This document shows positions 44,977 to 54,392 of a stretch of 64,000 nucleotides of DNA, piece by piece (positions within the stretch are counted from its first letter, which is position 1; each line of letters opens with the position of its first letter). The notes beneath the pieces are model-generated. The model saw only the letters and a program-made list of their open reading frames with translations. It was not told the DNA's origin and did not search any database. The DNA is from Cafeteria roenbergensis (lineage: Eukaryota; Sar; Bigyra; Bicosoecida; Cafeteriaceae). Location of the stretch: the NCBI GenBank assembly GCA_008330645.1, contig VLTN01000079.1, forward strand, positions 62,001-126,000. Reading direction: 5' to 3'. The translations under genes and the position numbers were made by a program.

Positions 44977-46894
44977 CCCGCGGCCTTCCCAGCCACTGCC
45001 ACCAGCGAGGCGCGACACAATGACCTGTCCCAGAGTTTGACCGGCCCGCGCTGCAGCGGCCGCAGCGGACTCCACCGGCTCCGCCGCTGAAGCTGCTGCT
45101 GCCCCTGCAGAGGACGCTCCTGCCGCTGAAGCTCCCGCCGCTGACGCCGCCGCCGCTGAAGCTCCCGCCGCTGACGCCGCCGCCGCTGAAGCTCCCGCCG
45201 CTGACGCCGCCGCCGCTGAAGCTCCCGCCGCTGACGCTGCCGCCGCTGAGGACGCTGTCGCCACCGCTTGGCTGCGCGCGCTGCGCGGCGCGAATCCTGC
45301 CGGGAGCCTTGTCTCTGCGTGGTGGTGTCCTGGCGCGGAGGCGGCGGCCTGTCGCAGCAGCGAGTCGCAGCGCAGCCACGCGAGAGACGCCGCGTCGCTC
45401 GCGAAGAAGTGAGGGAAGGAATCTTGCAGTGCCTTGACGGCTCTGCCATTGCTGCCGGAGCGCGCGTCGCTCATAGCAGACATCAGATCGACGTCAGCCG
45501 CAATGCCCGCGATGCGCCGGGAATCCCTCCAGGTCTGCACTGCACGAAGTGCTCTGCCGCGGGAGAGGTGAAGCATTGCTCTGCAAACGGCGCACGGAAC
45601 GACGAAACTGCCGTCGCTTCTTGGCAGAGCTGTGTCTGGCAGAGCCGATGCAGCAGGAGGCCCGACGTCGGCGCCCACGGCGGCGCACTGCGGCGTGTGC
45701 GGCGCTGCAACTGCAACCGACTCCGCGTCCGCTGTCGCCGACGCAGCTCCGAACCCCTGTTCGCTGGCGGCGGCGACAACGTCCCCGCGGCCCGGCCCGC
45801 GACCGGCCGACGCCGACGACGACCTCGCCGCCTCCGCGTCGGCTCGCAGCGCTGCGAGCAGCAGGCCGTCCACCTGCGCCTGCTCTGCCAGAGTCATGGG
45901 CAGAGCCAGGACGGAGGTGATCCTTCCGGAGCAAAGAAGCTCTGCCACAAGCAGGGCCAGCGATGCGCTCGCAGTGGACGGCTCGCCTGAGCGGGTGAGA
46001 GCGAGAGCGGTTTCGGGGCGCCCCGCGGCGAGGGTGGCCCTGACGGCAGCGGGGCACACTGCCACCATGCCTGCGCCGGCCACAGCGGAGCGGGAGGCCA
46101 TGAGGACGTCGACGGACCGCTCTGCCAGCACGTCGAGCGCCGCATCCGGTGCCCCCGCAGCGACGAGGCGGTGGGCGGCGACGTCGGCGCAGATGACTGG
46201 GAAGGATCCTGGGAGGCGCGTGGGGGCCGCTAGCGCTGCGGCGGATGACGTCACGACGGACAGAGCATAGCCGTTGCTCTCTAGAGCGGCAGCGTCCGAG
46301 TCGAGCGCGACGACGACCAGCGTTTGGTCCGGGCAGGCCGCGCCGCCAGCAGCGCCGCCTGCTCCGGCGCCGGCGCCGGTGACCGTGCCGGTGCCAGTGT
46401 TGGTGCCGGTGCCGGTGCGTGGGCGGACCGCTGACGCGGCATCCCGCCGCACAGCGGCGACAGCCAGCGCGGCTACGGAGGGCGTGGGCGCCGCTGGCAT
46501 CGGCACCCCAGCCGACACGACGGAAGGATCCGGCAGGATCTTGATCCCGTGCTCTGCCAGCAGAGCCGCGGCAGAGGGCTCTGGGAGAAAGGCCGTCCCG
46601 TCGATGGGGCCGACGGCGGCGAGGCAGCCTCCTGCTGCGGTTACGGCTGGAGGGGCCGACGCTGCGGCGGCAGCGGCTGTCAGCGCCGCCAGAAGGCCAT
46701 CGGCGCCCCCTGCGCCGTCCACGTCGGCCCCTGCTAGCGACACTGGCAGGGCCGGGGCGCGCCGGCGCGCCTGGCTGAGAGCCGGAGACGCCGATGTGGC
46801 GAGAGACGAGGCCGCTCGTCGAAGCGCGGCGGCGGCGGCTTGGGCGGCCTCTGCCGCGATCGACTGCAGCCGCGCCCCCGCCCCCGCCGCCGCT

Positions 46895-46925
<31 letters not shown>

Positions 46926-49194
46926 ACGACGACGAACCAGCTGAACCAGCTCCGGCTGCAGCTGCTGCTGCAGCTGACGACGACGACGATGACGACTGTC
47001 TGGTCGTGGCTTCAGCGTGGCGCTGCCAGTCCGTGGGATGGCTGGCGCCGAAGCCGCCGGGAAGCTCTGCCGACGCTGTGGCTCTGCCGTTTGCATTGGA
47101 CGTGCTCAGGAGGGAGGCTGACACGCTGGTGATGGACAGCGCATCGAGAACGACACTGAGCGACGCGGTGTCACTGACCGCCGAAGGCAGCTGCAGAGCC
47201 GTCCCAACAGCTCTGCCAACCGCGATGAGCGCCCGAACCAGCGTGCTCTCATCGGCGTCGGCCAGCTCGGGCGGCGCGGTGGGTAGATCCGTCAGCGCCG
47301 CGGCGAGCGGCGCAGCGAGGACGGCGACTGCGCCGGCCGGCGACAGATTTGCGATTGACCAAGCGACGGCTGCTGCTGCGGCGGCGACGTCCACGACGTC
47401 GTCGGCAGAGCACCCGACGCGGTTGAGCTCCGCAGCGAGCTGCGAGCCGTCGCTGGAGCTGAGCGCTGATTTGGCGACGATGGCAGGGGTTGAGTGGTCG
47501 ATCATGTCGGCAAATAGTTCCGCCGACGGGACTGACGTCGAAACGCCAAAGGAAGCGCTGCACATTGGAACGCCCTCCACTCGGGAGGCGCGATGAGAGG
47601 CGGCGGCGGCGGCGGCGGGGCCACTGGCGGAGCCGGCAGACGACGCCGAGAGGCTCGCGGTGGGTCGCTCCGCCGGGGCGCGGGCGCGGTGGCTCGGCGC
47701 GAAGGCGGTAACGGGCCCCGTGCCCGCCAGGAGCGGCGCCTCGACAGTGACGCGCCAGCGGCGGGCGGCGGCCTGGGCAGCGTCGCTCTCTGCAGACCCG
47801 AGCCACCGCGAGCAGGCGGGCTGGGCAGCTGCGGCGTGAGCGGGGTCGGCTGCCGCATCAGCTGACTGCAGAGCTGCATAGGCCGCGTCCATCGCAGAGG
47901 CGGCACGGGCGCGGGCAGCCGTGAACTCGGCAGCCGCTGCCGCCGCCGCCGCGGAGGGGCCCGCCGCCGTCTGGCCCGCCGCGGCCTGGCTTGCTGCAGC
48001 GGCGAGCGCGGGGGCGGCAACAGGCACCGCGGCCATGAAACCGCTGGTGCCGCCGCAGCAGAGCCCTAGCGAAGCCAGAGACGCCGCTGCCGCCGTCACG
48101 GCCGCCAGCGAGCGACGCGCCCTGGCAGCCTCCGCCACCGCCGCCGCCACCCCCGCCAGCCGCAGCAGCGCCGCCACCAGCCCTCGCAGTGACGCCAGCG
48201 CCTTCACGAGCGCGCGCCGGGCCGCGGCGAGGGTTTCCGCGTCTCCTGGAACGCTCTGGGCGGCAGAGCCGAGAGCGGGGCGACGTGCAGAGCCGGCAGG
48301 GGGCGCTGCCGACAGACCGCGCGAAGAGGCGGCGAGGTCGGCGGTTGCAGGCGGTGCGGTGCCGACCAGCCGGGGCTCTGCCCAGGAACCGTCAGCGGCA
48401 GGGTCAGCCAGCCATCCGCGGCTGATCGCTGCCCAGTCTCGGGCTGGGTTGCCCCCGGACGGCTGCCGCTGCGTTTGGCGTGCGGGTGGCCCGAGCGGGG
48501 CTTGCATGGCTGACAAGGCGGAGTCCGTTGTGGCCGGCGGGTTGGCGGTCGGTTCGGTCGCGTCCACGGCGTCGCAAGCAGACGCCAGCAGAGACACGGT
48601 CGCGGACCCTGCCGCTGCGGCCGCCGCGGCCGCCACGAGCAGCGACGCAGAGTCGCTCGAGCCCGGGTGGGCCACCGCCCCAGCGGGCTTGGAAGCAGTT
48701 TGCCGCAGCGCTGGCGGAACGAGCGACCCAGTGGCGGCCGCCGCCACATGCCGCATGCGAGCGGGCGTGCTGCGGGTGTCGATACCATCGTTGGACGACG
48801 AATTGGCGCCCGGCTCAGCCCGGAGCAGAACGAAATCGCCTCGACCGCTGCCGTTGCCGACGCCGCCCTCGTTGCCGCTGCTGGCGTCGCAGTGCGCCTC
48901 GCACGCGCGGGCAACAGCATGCGCGGCAACCTGAAACGACTGAAGGATTTCGCAGGCACGAGGCCCCATTGCAGCGGCGAGGGCGCATTGCTCCGCTGAG
49001 CCACGCGCGTCGGCGCTGAGCAGCCGCGCAAGAGCGCCTGCCAGCTCAGGCGCATCCGCCGCATCGAGCACACCTCTGCACGCACGGACTTGGCCCGCAG
49101 CGAGTCGGCTCGACTGGGCGTCCCAAACCCTCGCAAGCGCGCCGCAAGCGGCCAGAGAGGCCGAGCAGCGCGCGGCTGGAGCGTGCACGGACAT
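43324..49194 (-). CDS. Giant alanine-rich protein with an ELYS-like helical segment (possible nuclear-pore protein)
   Basis: 1956 residues from ATG 49194 (MSVHAPAARCSASLAACG) in one exon. The first 1000 residues are mostly Ala-rich helices with a few structured stretches (FADMIDHSTPAIVAKSALSS). Residues about 1000-1105 read like the alpha-helical ELYS domain: VAAHRLVAAGAPDAALDVLA, PAAVRATLAAGRPETALALT, LLVAELLCSGRITSVLALP, then CRAMLHLSRGRALRAVQTWR near 1200. The C-terminal 650 residues are disordered, Ser/Arg/Gly-rich with FGRSRR motifs and a glycine run, compatible with the chromatin-binding tail of ELYS/MEL-28, which tethers nuclear pore assembly. This is a weak pattern match from memory; a generic Ala-rich helical protein is the alternative. 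The gene converges with the pseudokinase gene (122 bp apart) and is divergent from ankyrin gene A. Confidence 0.6.
43498..43594. repeat. CCACCG hexamer repeat encoding poly-Gly
   Basis: About sixteen CCACCG/CCGGCA-type hexamers near the 3' end of the ELYS-like gene. On the coding strand they make a run of about thirty glycines close to the C-terminus. Confidence 0.9.
44928..44985. repeat. (CCG)n microsatellite
   Basis: CCG/CCC triplets encoding a second poly-Gly stretch in the C-terminal disordered region of the ELYS-like protein. Confidence 0.85.
45121..45250. repeat. 30-bp tandem repeat, about four copies
   Basis: Units beginning CGCCGCTGAAGCTCCCGCCG at 45121, 45151, 45181 and 45211, nearly identical. 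On the minus strand they encode ten-residue Ser/Ala/Gly units (SAAGASAAAA type). Confidence 0.9.
46902..46935. repeat. GAC triplet run
   Basis: GCC triplets passing into a GAC run; on the coding strand the GTC codons make poly-Ser-flanked hydrophilic linker sequence. Another short GAC/GAT run follows at about 46977-46994. Confidence 0.7.
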
Positions 49195-49422
49195 TGGCAG
49201 CGAGCTCAGCGAGGGGCCGCGTGCGAGGCGCACTCGAGCTTGATTCCGCCGCGGGATGGGCGGTTCTCGGTCGGCGAGTGCGACCCACACGAGCCGCGCC
49301 AGCACTCGGCAGGGGTCGAGAACGGCCGGCGTGCCGATTTGCGCCGCACCGACGATCGTCGTCGTCGGGCTGCCGGCCGGCAGAGCCGAGCAGTCCAAGT
49401 CCGCCACAGTCGCACTTGTGCA
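49195..49422. promoter_or_regulatory. Divergent intergenic region, ELYS-like gene / ankyrin gene A
   Basis: These 228 bases separate head-to-head start codons. Nothing comparable lies upstream of ankyrin gene B, so this stretch was not part of the tandem duplication. The promoter role is inferred. Confidence 0.35.
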
Positions 49423-51840
49423 ATGCAGCGCAGAAGGCTCTCAGCCGACAGCACCGGGGCCGCCGCACAGGCCACGCCGCAGCGCTCGCAGCGGTCTCGA
49501 GCCGAGCGAGCTGCAGCAGCGCGCGCCGCAGTCTCCGCGCCCCGCCCCATCACGTGGGCCGGCTGGGTCAGCGCCTGCTCCGAGGGGCGCGACACCCGCA
49601 TCCGAAGCGCCATAGCTGCCGGCATGGACGTCACCAAGCGCGACCCGAAGGTGCGTCGCGCACGTGGATTGACGCGCCTGCAGGTGGGGCGGCAGTACGG
49701 GGCAGGGGCGAGTGGCTCGCGCTGGCCGAGCCGACTCCCAGCGTCGAGTCAAGCCGACGGCCGCGAGACGAGTTGCCCTGCCGAACCGCAGTTGAGGCTC
49801 ACGGGGCTGCACCACGCTGCCAAGCATGGGCGCGTCAGCACGATGACCATCCTGATCGAGCACGGGGCCGACGTGAACGCCAGGAGCTATGTGAGCCATC
49901 GGGGGTGCCGCGCCCCGGCCGGGAACTGCACGGCGAGCCCTGCCTTGCGCCCCCCCCCGCCCCTCCCCCGCTGCGGCGCTTGAAGGGCGAGGCGCGACTC
50001 GGCAATGCACCGGAAGCTGCCGCGACGACGATCCCGCAGGAAGGCACGACGCCCCTTGGGTCAGCTGTTGGGGCAGGCAAGCTGCCCGCCGTCAAGCTGC
50101 TGCTTCGGCACGGCGTGGACATTGAGCTCAAGGGCTTCGTGAGAGCTGGCTGGCGTGTCGTGCGCCTCGCCGCGCCGATTGCGTGTGGCACGGCGCCCGA
50201 GCCAACGCTTCGCCAGCCGCCCTGGTTCGTATCGGTCTGACGCGCAGTACGACAGGAGCCCGTTTCACCTGGCTGTGTCAAAGCACTTTGTGCCCGCCGC
50301 GAAACTTCTCCAAGGTCACGGCGCTGACATCAACTCTACAAATAGAGTAGGTCCCAGGCGTCACGGCTCGTAGTCGCGCCGCCCTGCGCCCCCACCCCCA
50401 CACCCCCCCCCCGGCTTGGCGCGCAAGCAGCGGCGCCATTGTGCGGGGCTGCAGGGCGTCGCTCCTCGATGGCTCGCCCTGGCCTTGCCTGCAGGCCTGC
50501 GAACGGCATATGCAGTCTGTCCGCCTGTGTTCGCGACGGCTCGCAGCTTCTGTGGACCCCCCTCCAGTCAGCGCTGGACAACGACGACTTGGCCGCCGCG
50601 CGCTGGCTGCTCGAGCTGGGCGCCGACACGGAGGTTCCAGATGAGGTGAGCGACGGGTTGCAGCAGCGTCCCGTGGAGCGGCAGCTGCAGTGTCAGCACG
50701 GCTCGCGGCGCTGCCCCGCCTGGGGCTGGAGGCCGCTGGGTCGGTCTGCTCGATCGCTCACTCCCGCGCTGGAAGGATCTTTGCCGAGCTGTGCCACCCC
50801 CAAGTGCAGGCAGGTCACACCCCGATCGTGCGGTGGTGTGACCGCCAAAAGTTGGAGAAAGTGCGTCTTTTGCTGGAGTTTGGAGCTCGCTTCGATGTCC
50901 TCATACACAGGGGCCAAGTGAGGCTGCGACCTTGCAGAGAGAGAGCAATGGCTTGGCGCCCGCATGCGCTCGGCGACAACGGGCCGGAAAACGCCCATCG
51001 AGCGTGTCGGGGCCCTCCACACCCCCTCCCCCGGACCCTCCTCTGGCAGGGGCACGAGAGCGCAGCTCGTCCCGCCATGGAAGCTCGGGTGGCCAGCCCG
51101 GCCGCCGCCCAGCATCCCGCCATATTCTCCGCAGCTCAGGCCTTGACCACCTTGAGCTCGCTGAATCACGATGTGTCCCGTATGCGCAGCGGGAAGAAGC
51201 CCCCCTGGTCAACTGGGCGGCTTTGACAGCGCAAAACGACCTGTTGCGCATGTTGCTTGACAAGGGCGCGTCGCCCAACAATCTCGACTCCGTGAGTGCG
51301 CCGCTGTCGGTTCGCGTGTGGCAGCACTGCTCGCTGCCTTGCTGGTGCATACTTGGCACGACGGTGGCGCGACCTGCTTCCTGGGGCTGGCAGCTCGGTG
51401 TGGCCACGCCAGCCAGCGCGGCTAGGCGACCAGGCACGACCATGCCGCTTCTCGAACGTGGTCAGGGCGCAAAGTTGCATTCCTGCCTGGGTGTTCTCTC
51501 TCTCCGCAGCATGGGGAGACCCCGTTGGGAGCCGCGTGCCACCAGTCCAACTGCGTCGGGATCCGGATGCTGCTGGCTGAGGGCGCCGACCCAAGCATTC
51601 CCGACAGAGTGAGACTCGCTTCTCCGCAAGCCCGCAATCGGTTGTTGTGCACCTCCTATGAGCCTGCTGCCCCGCCAGCACCCCACGACCGCACGATGAC
51701 CTTGCACGCAGTTTGGCCAACTCCCTGGCTCGAAGCTGAAGCCGCAGCGGTGGGCGAAGCTTGTTGCCGAAGCCCACGACTTGACCCGTTGGGGCCGACG
51801 GAGGCATCTGATTGTGTGGTGGGTAATGTGCGAAGGGTAG
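49423..51840 (+). CDS. Ankyrin-repeat protein A (nine exons, one repeat per exon)
   Basis: Exons: 49423-49650, 49792-49890, 50040-50138, 50248-50346, 50547-50645, 50810-50917, 51190-51291, 51510-51608, 51748-51840; 341 residues. All introns are phase 0. Exons 2-5 and 8 are exactly 99 nt (33 codons), exon 6 is 108 and exon 7 is 102. Each internal exon encodes one ankyrin unit starting at the TPLH-like turn: TGLHHAAKHGRVSTMTILIE, GTTPLGSAVGAGKLPAVKLL, SPFHLAVSKHFVPAAKLLQG, WTPLQSALDNDDLAAARWLL, HTPIVRWCDRQKLEKVRLLL, then two more (APLVNWAALTAQNDLLRML, ETPLGAACHQSNCVGIRML). Exon 1 gives a basic leader and a capping half-repeat (WAGWVSACSEGRDTRIRSAI). Exon 9 is a short basic/aromatic tail (WAKLVAEAHDLTRWGRRRHL). 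No signal peptide or membrane helix is seen. Expected role is protein binding; the partner is unknown. Confidence 0.82.
49514..50645 (+). repeat. Tandem segmental duplication, copy A (pairs with 52238-53355)
   Basis: Exons 1-5 and introns 1-4 of ankyrin gene A match gene B base by base with few gaps. Intron 1 differs at one base in 141; intron 3 at five in 109. Similarity ends abruptly upstream of about 49514, where the two first exons use unrelated leaders, and decays after exon 5. Confidence 0.85.
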
Positions 51841-52226
51841 ACACGGAGCGCGGCGCCGTGCTCGAGTGCCGACGGGCGTGGCAGCGCGTGGCCGTTCGCG
51901 TGTGTGTTGGCTGCGGTCGTGCGAGGTCCAGCGCGAGCCCGAACTGGGAAGCGCGAGCTTGCGATGTTGAAGACGCCGTCCCGCCGTGCGTCGCTGTGCT
52001 CCCGTGCAATCCATCGCGCATCCAGCAGCCTCGGCCGGTGACTGCAGCCACGCGCACCGGCTGCTCTTGCGCGGCAGCTCAACCGGAGCACAGCAGCACC
52101 CAGAGTTGCCGGCAGAGCCACCCTTGGCGATGCAGCAGCCTCGAGCGGGCGGTGCAAATCGAGTCTCACCAGCGGCCCGGTGGAGCGCCACTGGGTGGCC
52201 ACGGACTGCCATCACCCCAGAGCCAA
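51841..52226. other. Intergenic region between ankyrin genes A and B
   Basis: These 386 bases should hold the 3' end of A and the promoter of B. I see no duplicated promoter: the sequence just upstream of B's start does not match the sequence upstream of A. No other feature visible. Confidence 0.4.
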
Positions 52227-54392
52227 ATGGCCCGTGCCGCTGCAGCGCGTGCCGCAGTCTCCGCGCCCCGCCCCATCACGTGGGCCGGCTGGGTCAGCGC
52301 CTGCTCCGAGGGGCGCGACACCCGCATCCGAAGCGCCATAGCTGCCGGCATGGACGTCACCAAGCGCGACCCGAAGGTGCGTCGCGCACGTGGATTGACG
52401 CGCCTGCAGGTGGGGCGGCAGTACGGGGCAGGGGCGAGTGGCTCGCGCTGGCCGAGCCGACTCCCAGCGTCGAGTCAAGCCGACGGCCGCGAGACGAGTT
52501 GCCCTGCCGAGCCGCAGTTGAGGCTCACGGGGCTGCACCACGCTACCAAGCATGGGCGCGTCAGCACGATGACCATCCTGATCGAGCACGGGGCCGACGT
52601 GAACGCCAGGAGCAAGGTGAGCCATCGGGGGTGCCGCGCCCCGGCCGGGAACCGCACGGCGAGCCCTGCCTTGCGCCCCCCTCTCCCCCGCTGCGGCGCT
52701 TGAAGGGCGAGGCGCGACTCGGCAATGCACCGGAGGCTGCCGCGACGACGATCCCGCAGGACGGCACGACGCCCCTTGGGGCGGCCGCGAGGGCAGGCAA
52801 GCTGCCCGCCGTCAAGCGGCTGCTTCGGCACGGCGCGGACATTGAGCTCAAGGGCTTCGTGAGAGCTGGCCGGCGTGTCGTGCGCCTCGCCGCGCCGATC
52901 GTGCGTGGCACGGCGCCCGAGCCAACGCTTCGCCAGCCGCCCTGGTTCGTATCGGCCTGACGCGCAGTTGAGCATGAGCCCGTTTCACGAGGCAGTTTAT
53001 TCCGCTTCCCGGGCTGTTGCAAAGTACCTCCTCACTCGCGGTGCTGACATCAACTCTACAGATAGAGTAAGTCCCATGCGTCACGGCTCGTAGTCGCGCC
53101 TCCCCGCGCCCTCACCCGCCCTGGCTTGGCGCGCAAGCAGCGGCGCCATTGTGCGGGGCTGCAGGGCGTCCCTCCTCGATGGCTCGCCCTGGCCTTGCCT
53201 GCAGGCCTGCGAACGGCATATGCAGTCTGTCCGCCTGTGTCCGCGACGGCTCGCAGCTTCAGTGCACGCCGCTGCAGTCCGCGCTCGAAAACGACGACCT
53301 CAAAACTGCTCGCTGGCTGGTCGAGCAGGGCGCCGACATGGAATCCAGGGACTCTGTGAGACTTGGCCGAGGCTTTCGATTGGGAATGCCGGCACTGGAG
53401 CACACTTCCGCCGTTCGCTGCCCCAGCGCGTTTCCTCGCGCGCCACCTATTGACGCAGCTGTGAGCAGGCGCCGGCTCAAATGCATCGCAGTATGGCCGC
53501 ACCCCGATCGAGCGCTGGTCCACCTACCCGAAAATTGCACATGTTCAGCTGCTGCTGGAGCTGGGAGCTCGGCCGGAAGGCAACTGTTGCCGTCACGGCG
53601 TGAGGCGCTGCACTCACGGCAGCAAGCACGCACTGTCCGCACCGGGCCAATGGTATTGCAGGGCTCACGACCGCGTTGCAGAAGGACAGGCTCGGCGACA
53701 ACCGGCTTACCCTGCTTGCCAATGCCAGCCGGCCTTGAACGCAGGACACTCCGACTCCGCTCGTGTATTGGCTTGCCAAGGAGCAAAGAAACGAAATGCT
53801 CGAGCTGCTCTTACGGTACGGAGCTGATCCTGATGTGCGCAATGCAGTGAGCCGACTGCAGTTGCCCGTGTGGGCATTTGACATCGAGTCCATCGGGAAG
53901 AGGCTGCAGGGAAGGGTCGACGTCGTCAACCGCTCTGCTTGCTGATTTGTGCTGGTGACGACTTGCTGTTGTTGTTGTGCACGGTCCTCGCTCTACCCCA
54001 AACTTTCAAGGCAATCGAGATTTGAAAGGCCAAGCTGGCCTAACTCCGCGTCTCGCAGTGGGGGGAAACGGCAGTAGGCCGCGCTAGCTACGACCACAAC
54101 TCTGATGGGGTGCGGCTGTTGCTTAGCCATGGCGCCGACCCCAGCATACCAGACAGCGTAAGACACGAGCGGAGGCTATCGCGCGCGGCACGCGCTCGAC
54201 CTTGGCCTGTCGCAATCTCGAGCGCGCTCGGTGCGTCGAATGGAGTGATGCTGGCATGCGCAGCGTGGGGAGCTTCCAGGCGACAAGATGAAGCCAGAGG
54301 TGTGGGCGAAGCTGGTTGCCGAAGCCAAGGACTTGAGCCGATGGGGCCGGCGGGGGCATCTGGTTGTGTGGTGGTTCATGTGCGAAGGGTAA
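52227..54392 (+). CDS. Ankyrin-repeat protein B (nine exons, tandem paralogue of A)
   Basis: Exons: 52227-52376, 52518-52616, 52760-52858, 52968-53066, 53257-53355, 53492-53599, 53745-53846, 54059-54157, 54300-54392; 315 residues. Internal exon lengths (99, 99, 99, 99, 108, 102, 99) and the 93-nt last exon equal those of gene A, all phase 0. Units read TGLHHATKHGRVSTMTILIE, GTTPLGAAARAGKLPAVKRL, SPFHEAVYSASRAVAKYLLT, CTPLQSALENDDLKTARWLV, RTPIERWSTYPKIAHVQLLL, PTPLVYWLAKEQRNEMLELL, then the last unit with VRLLLSHGADPSIPDS. The tail is WAKLVAEAKDLSRWGRRGHL. The leader (MARAAAARAAVSAPRPITWA) is 26 residues shorter than that of A and uses a start codon outside the duplicated block. The last acceptor (CCAGAG) is weaker than the usual GCAG. 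Likely functional paralogue of A with altered binding surface. Confidence 0.8.
52238..53355 (+). repeat. Tandem segmental duplication, copy B (pairs with 49514-50645)
   Basis: Second copy of the block described at 49514-50645. The main length differences are a 6-nt change in the C-run of intron 2 and about 10 nt in the C-run of intron 4. Exons 4 and 5 differ far more than the introns beside them. Confidence 0.85.

Noticed and set aside
46274-47596. Plus-strand 440-codon frame opposite the ELYS-like gene
   Set aside because: Antisense Ala/Thr shadow; no initiation context or domain.
49423-54392. A single ankyrin gene spanning both blocks
   Set aside because: Both blocks have an equivalent last exon with a stop (51748-51840 and 54300-54392) and their own leader exon with ATG. 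Two genes is the simpler reading, although read-through splicing cannot be excluded.
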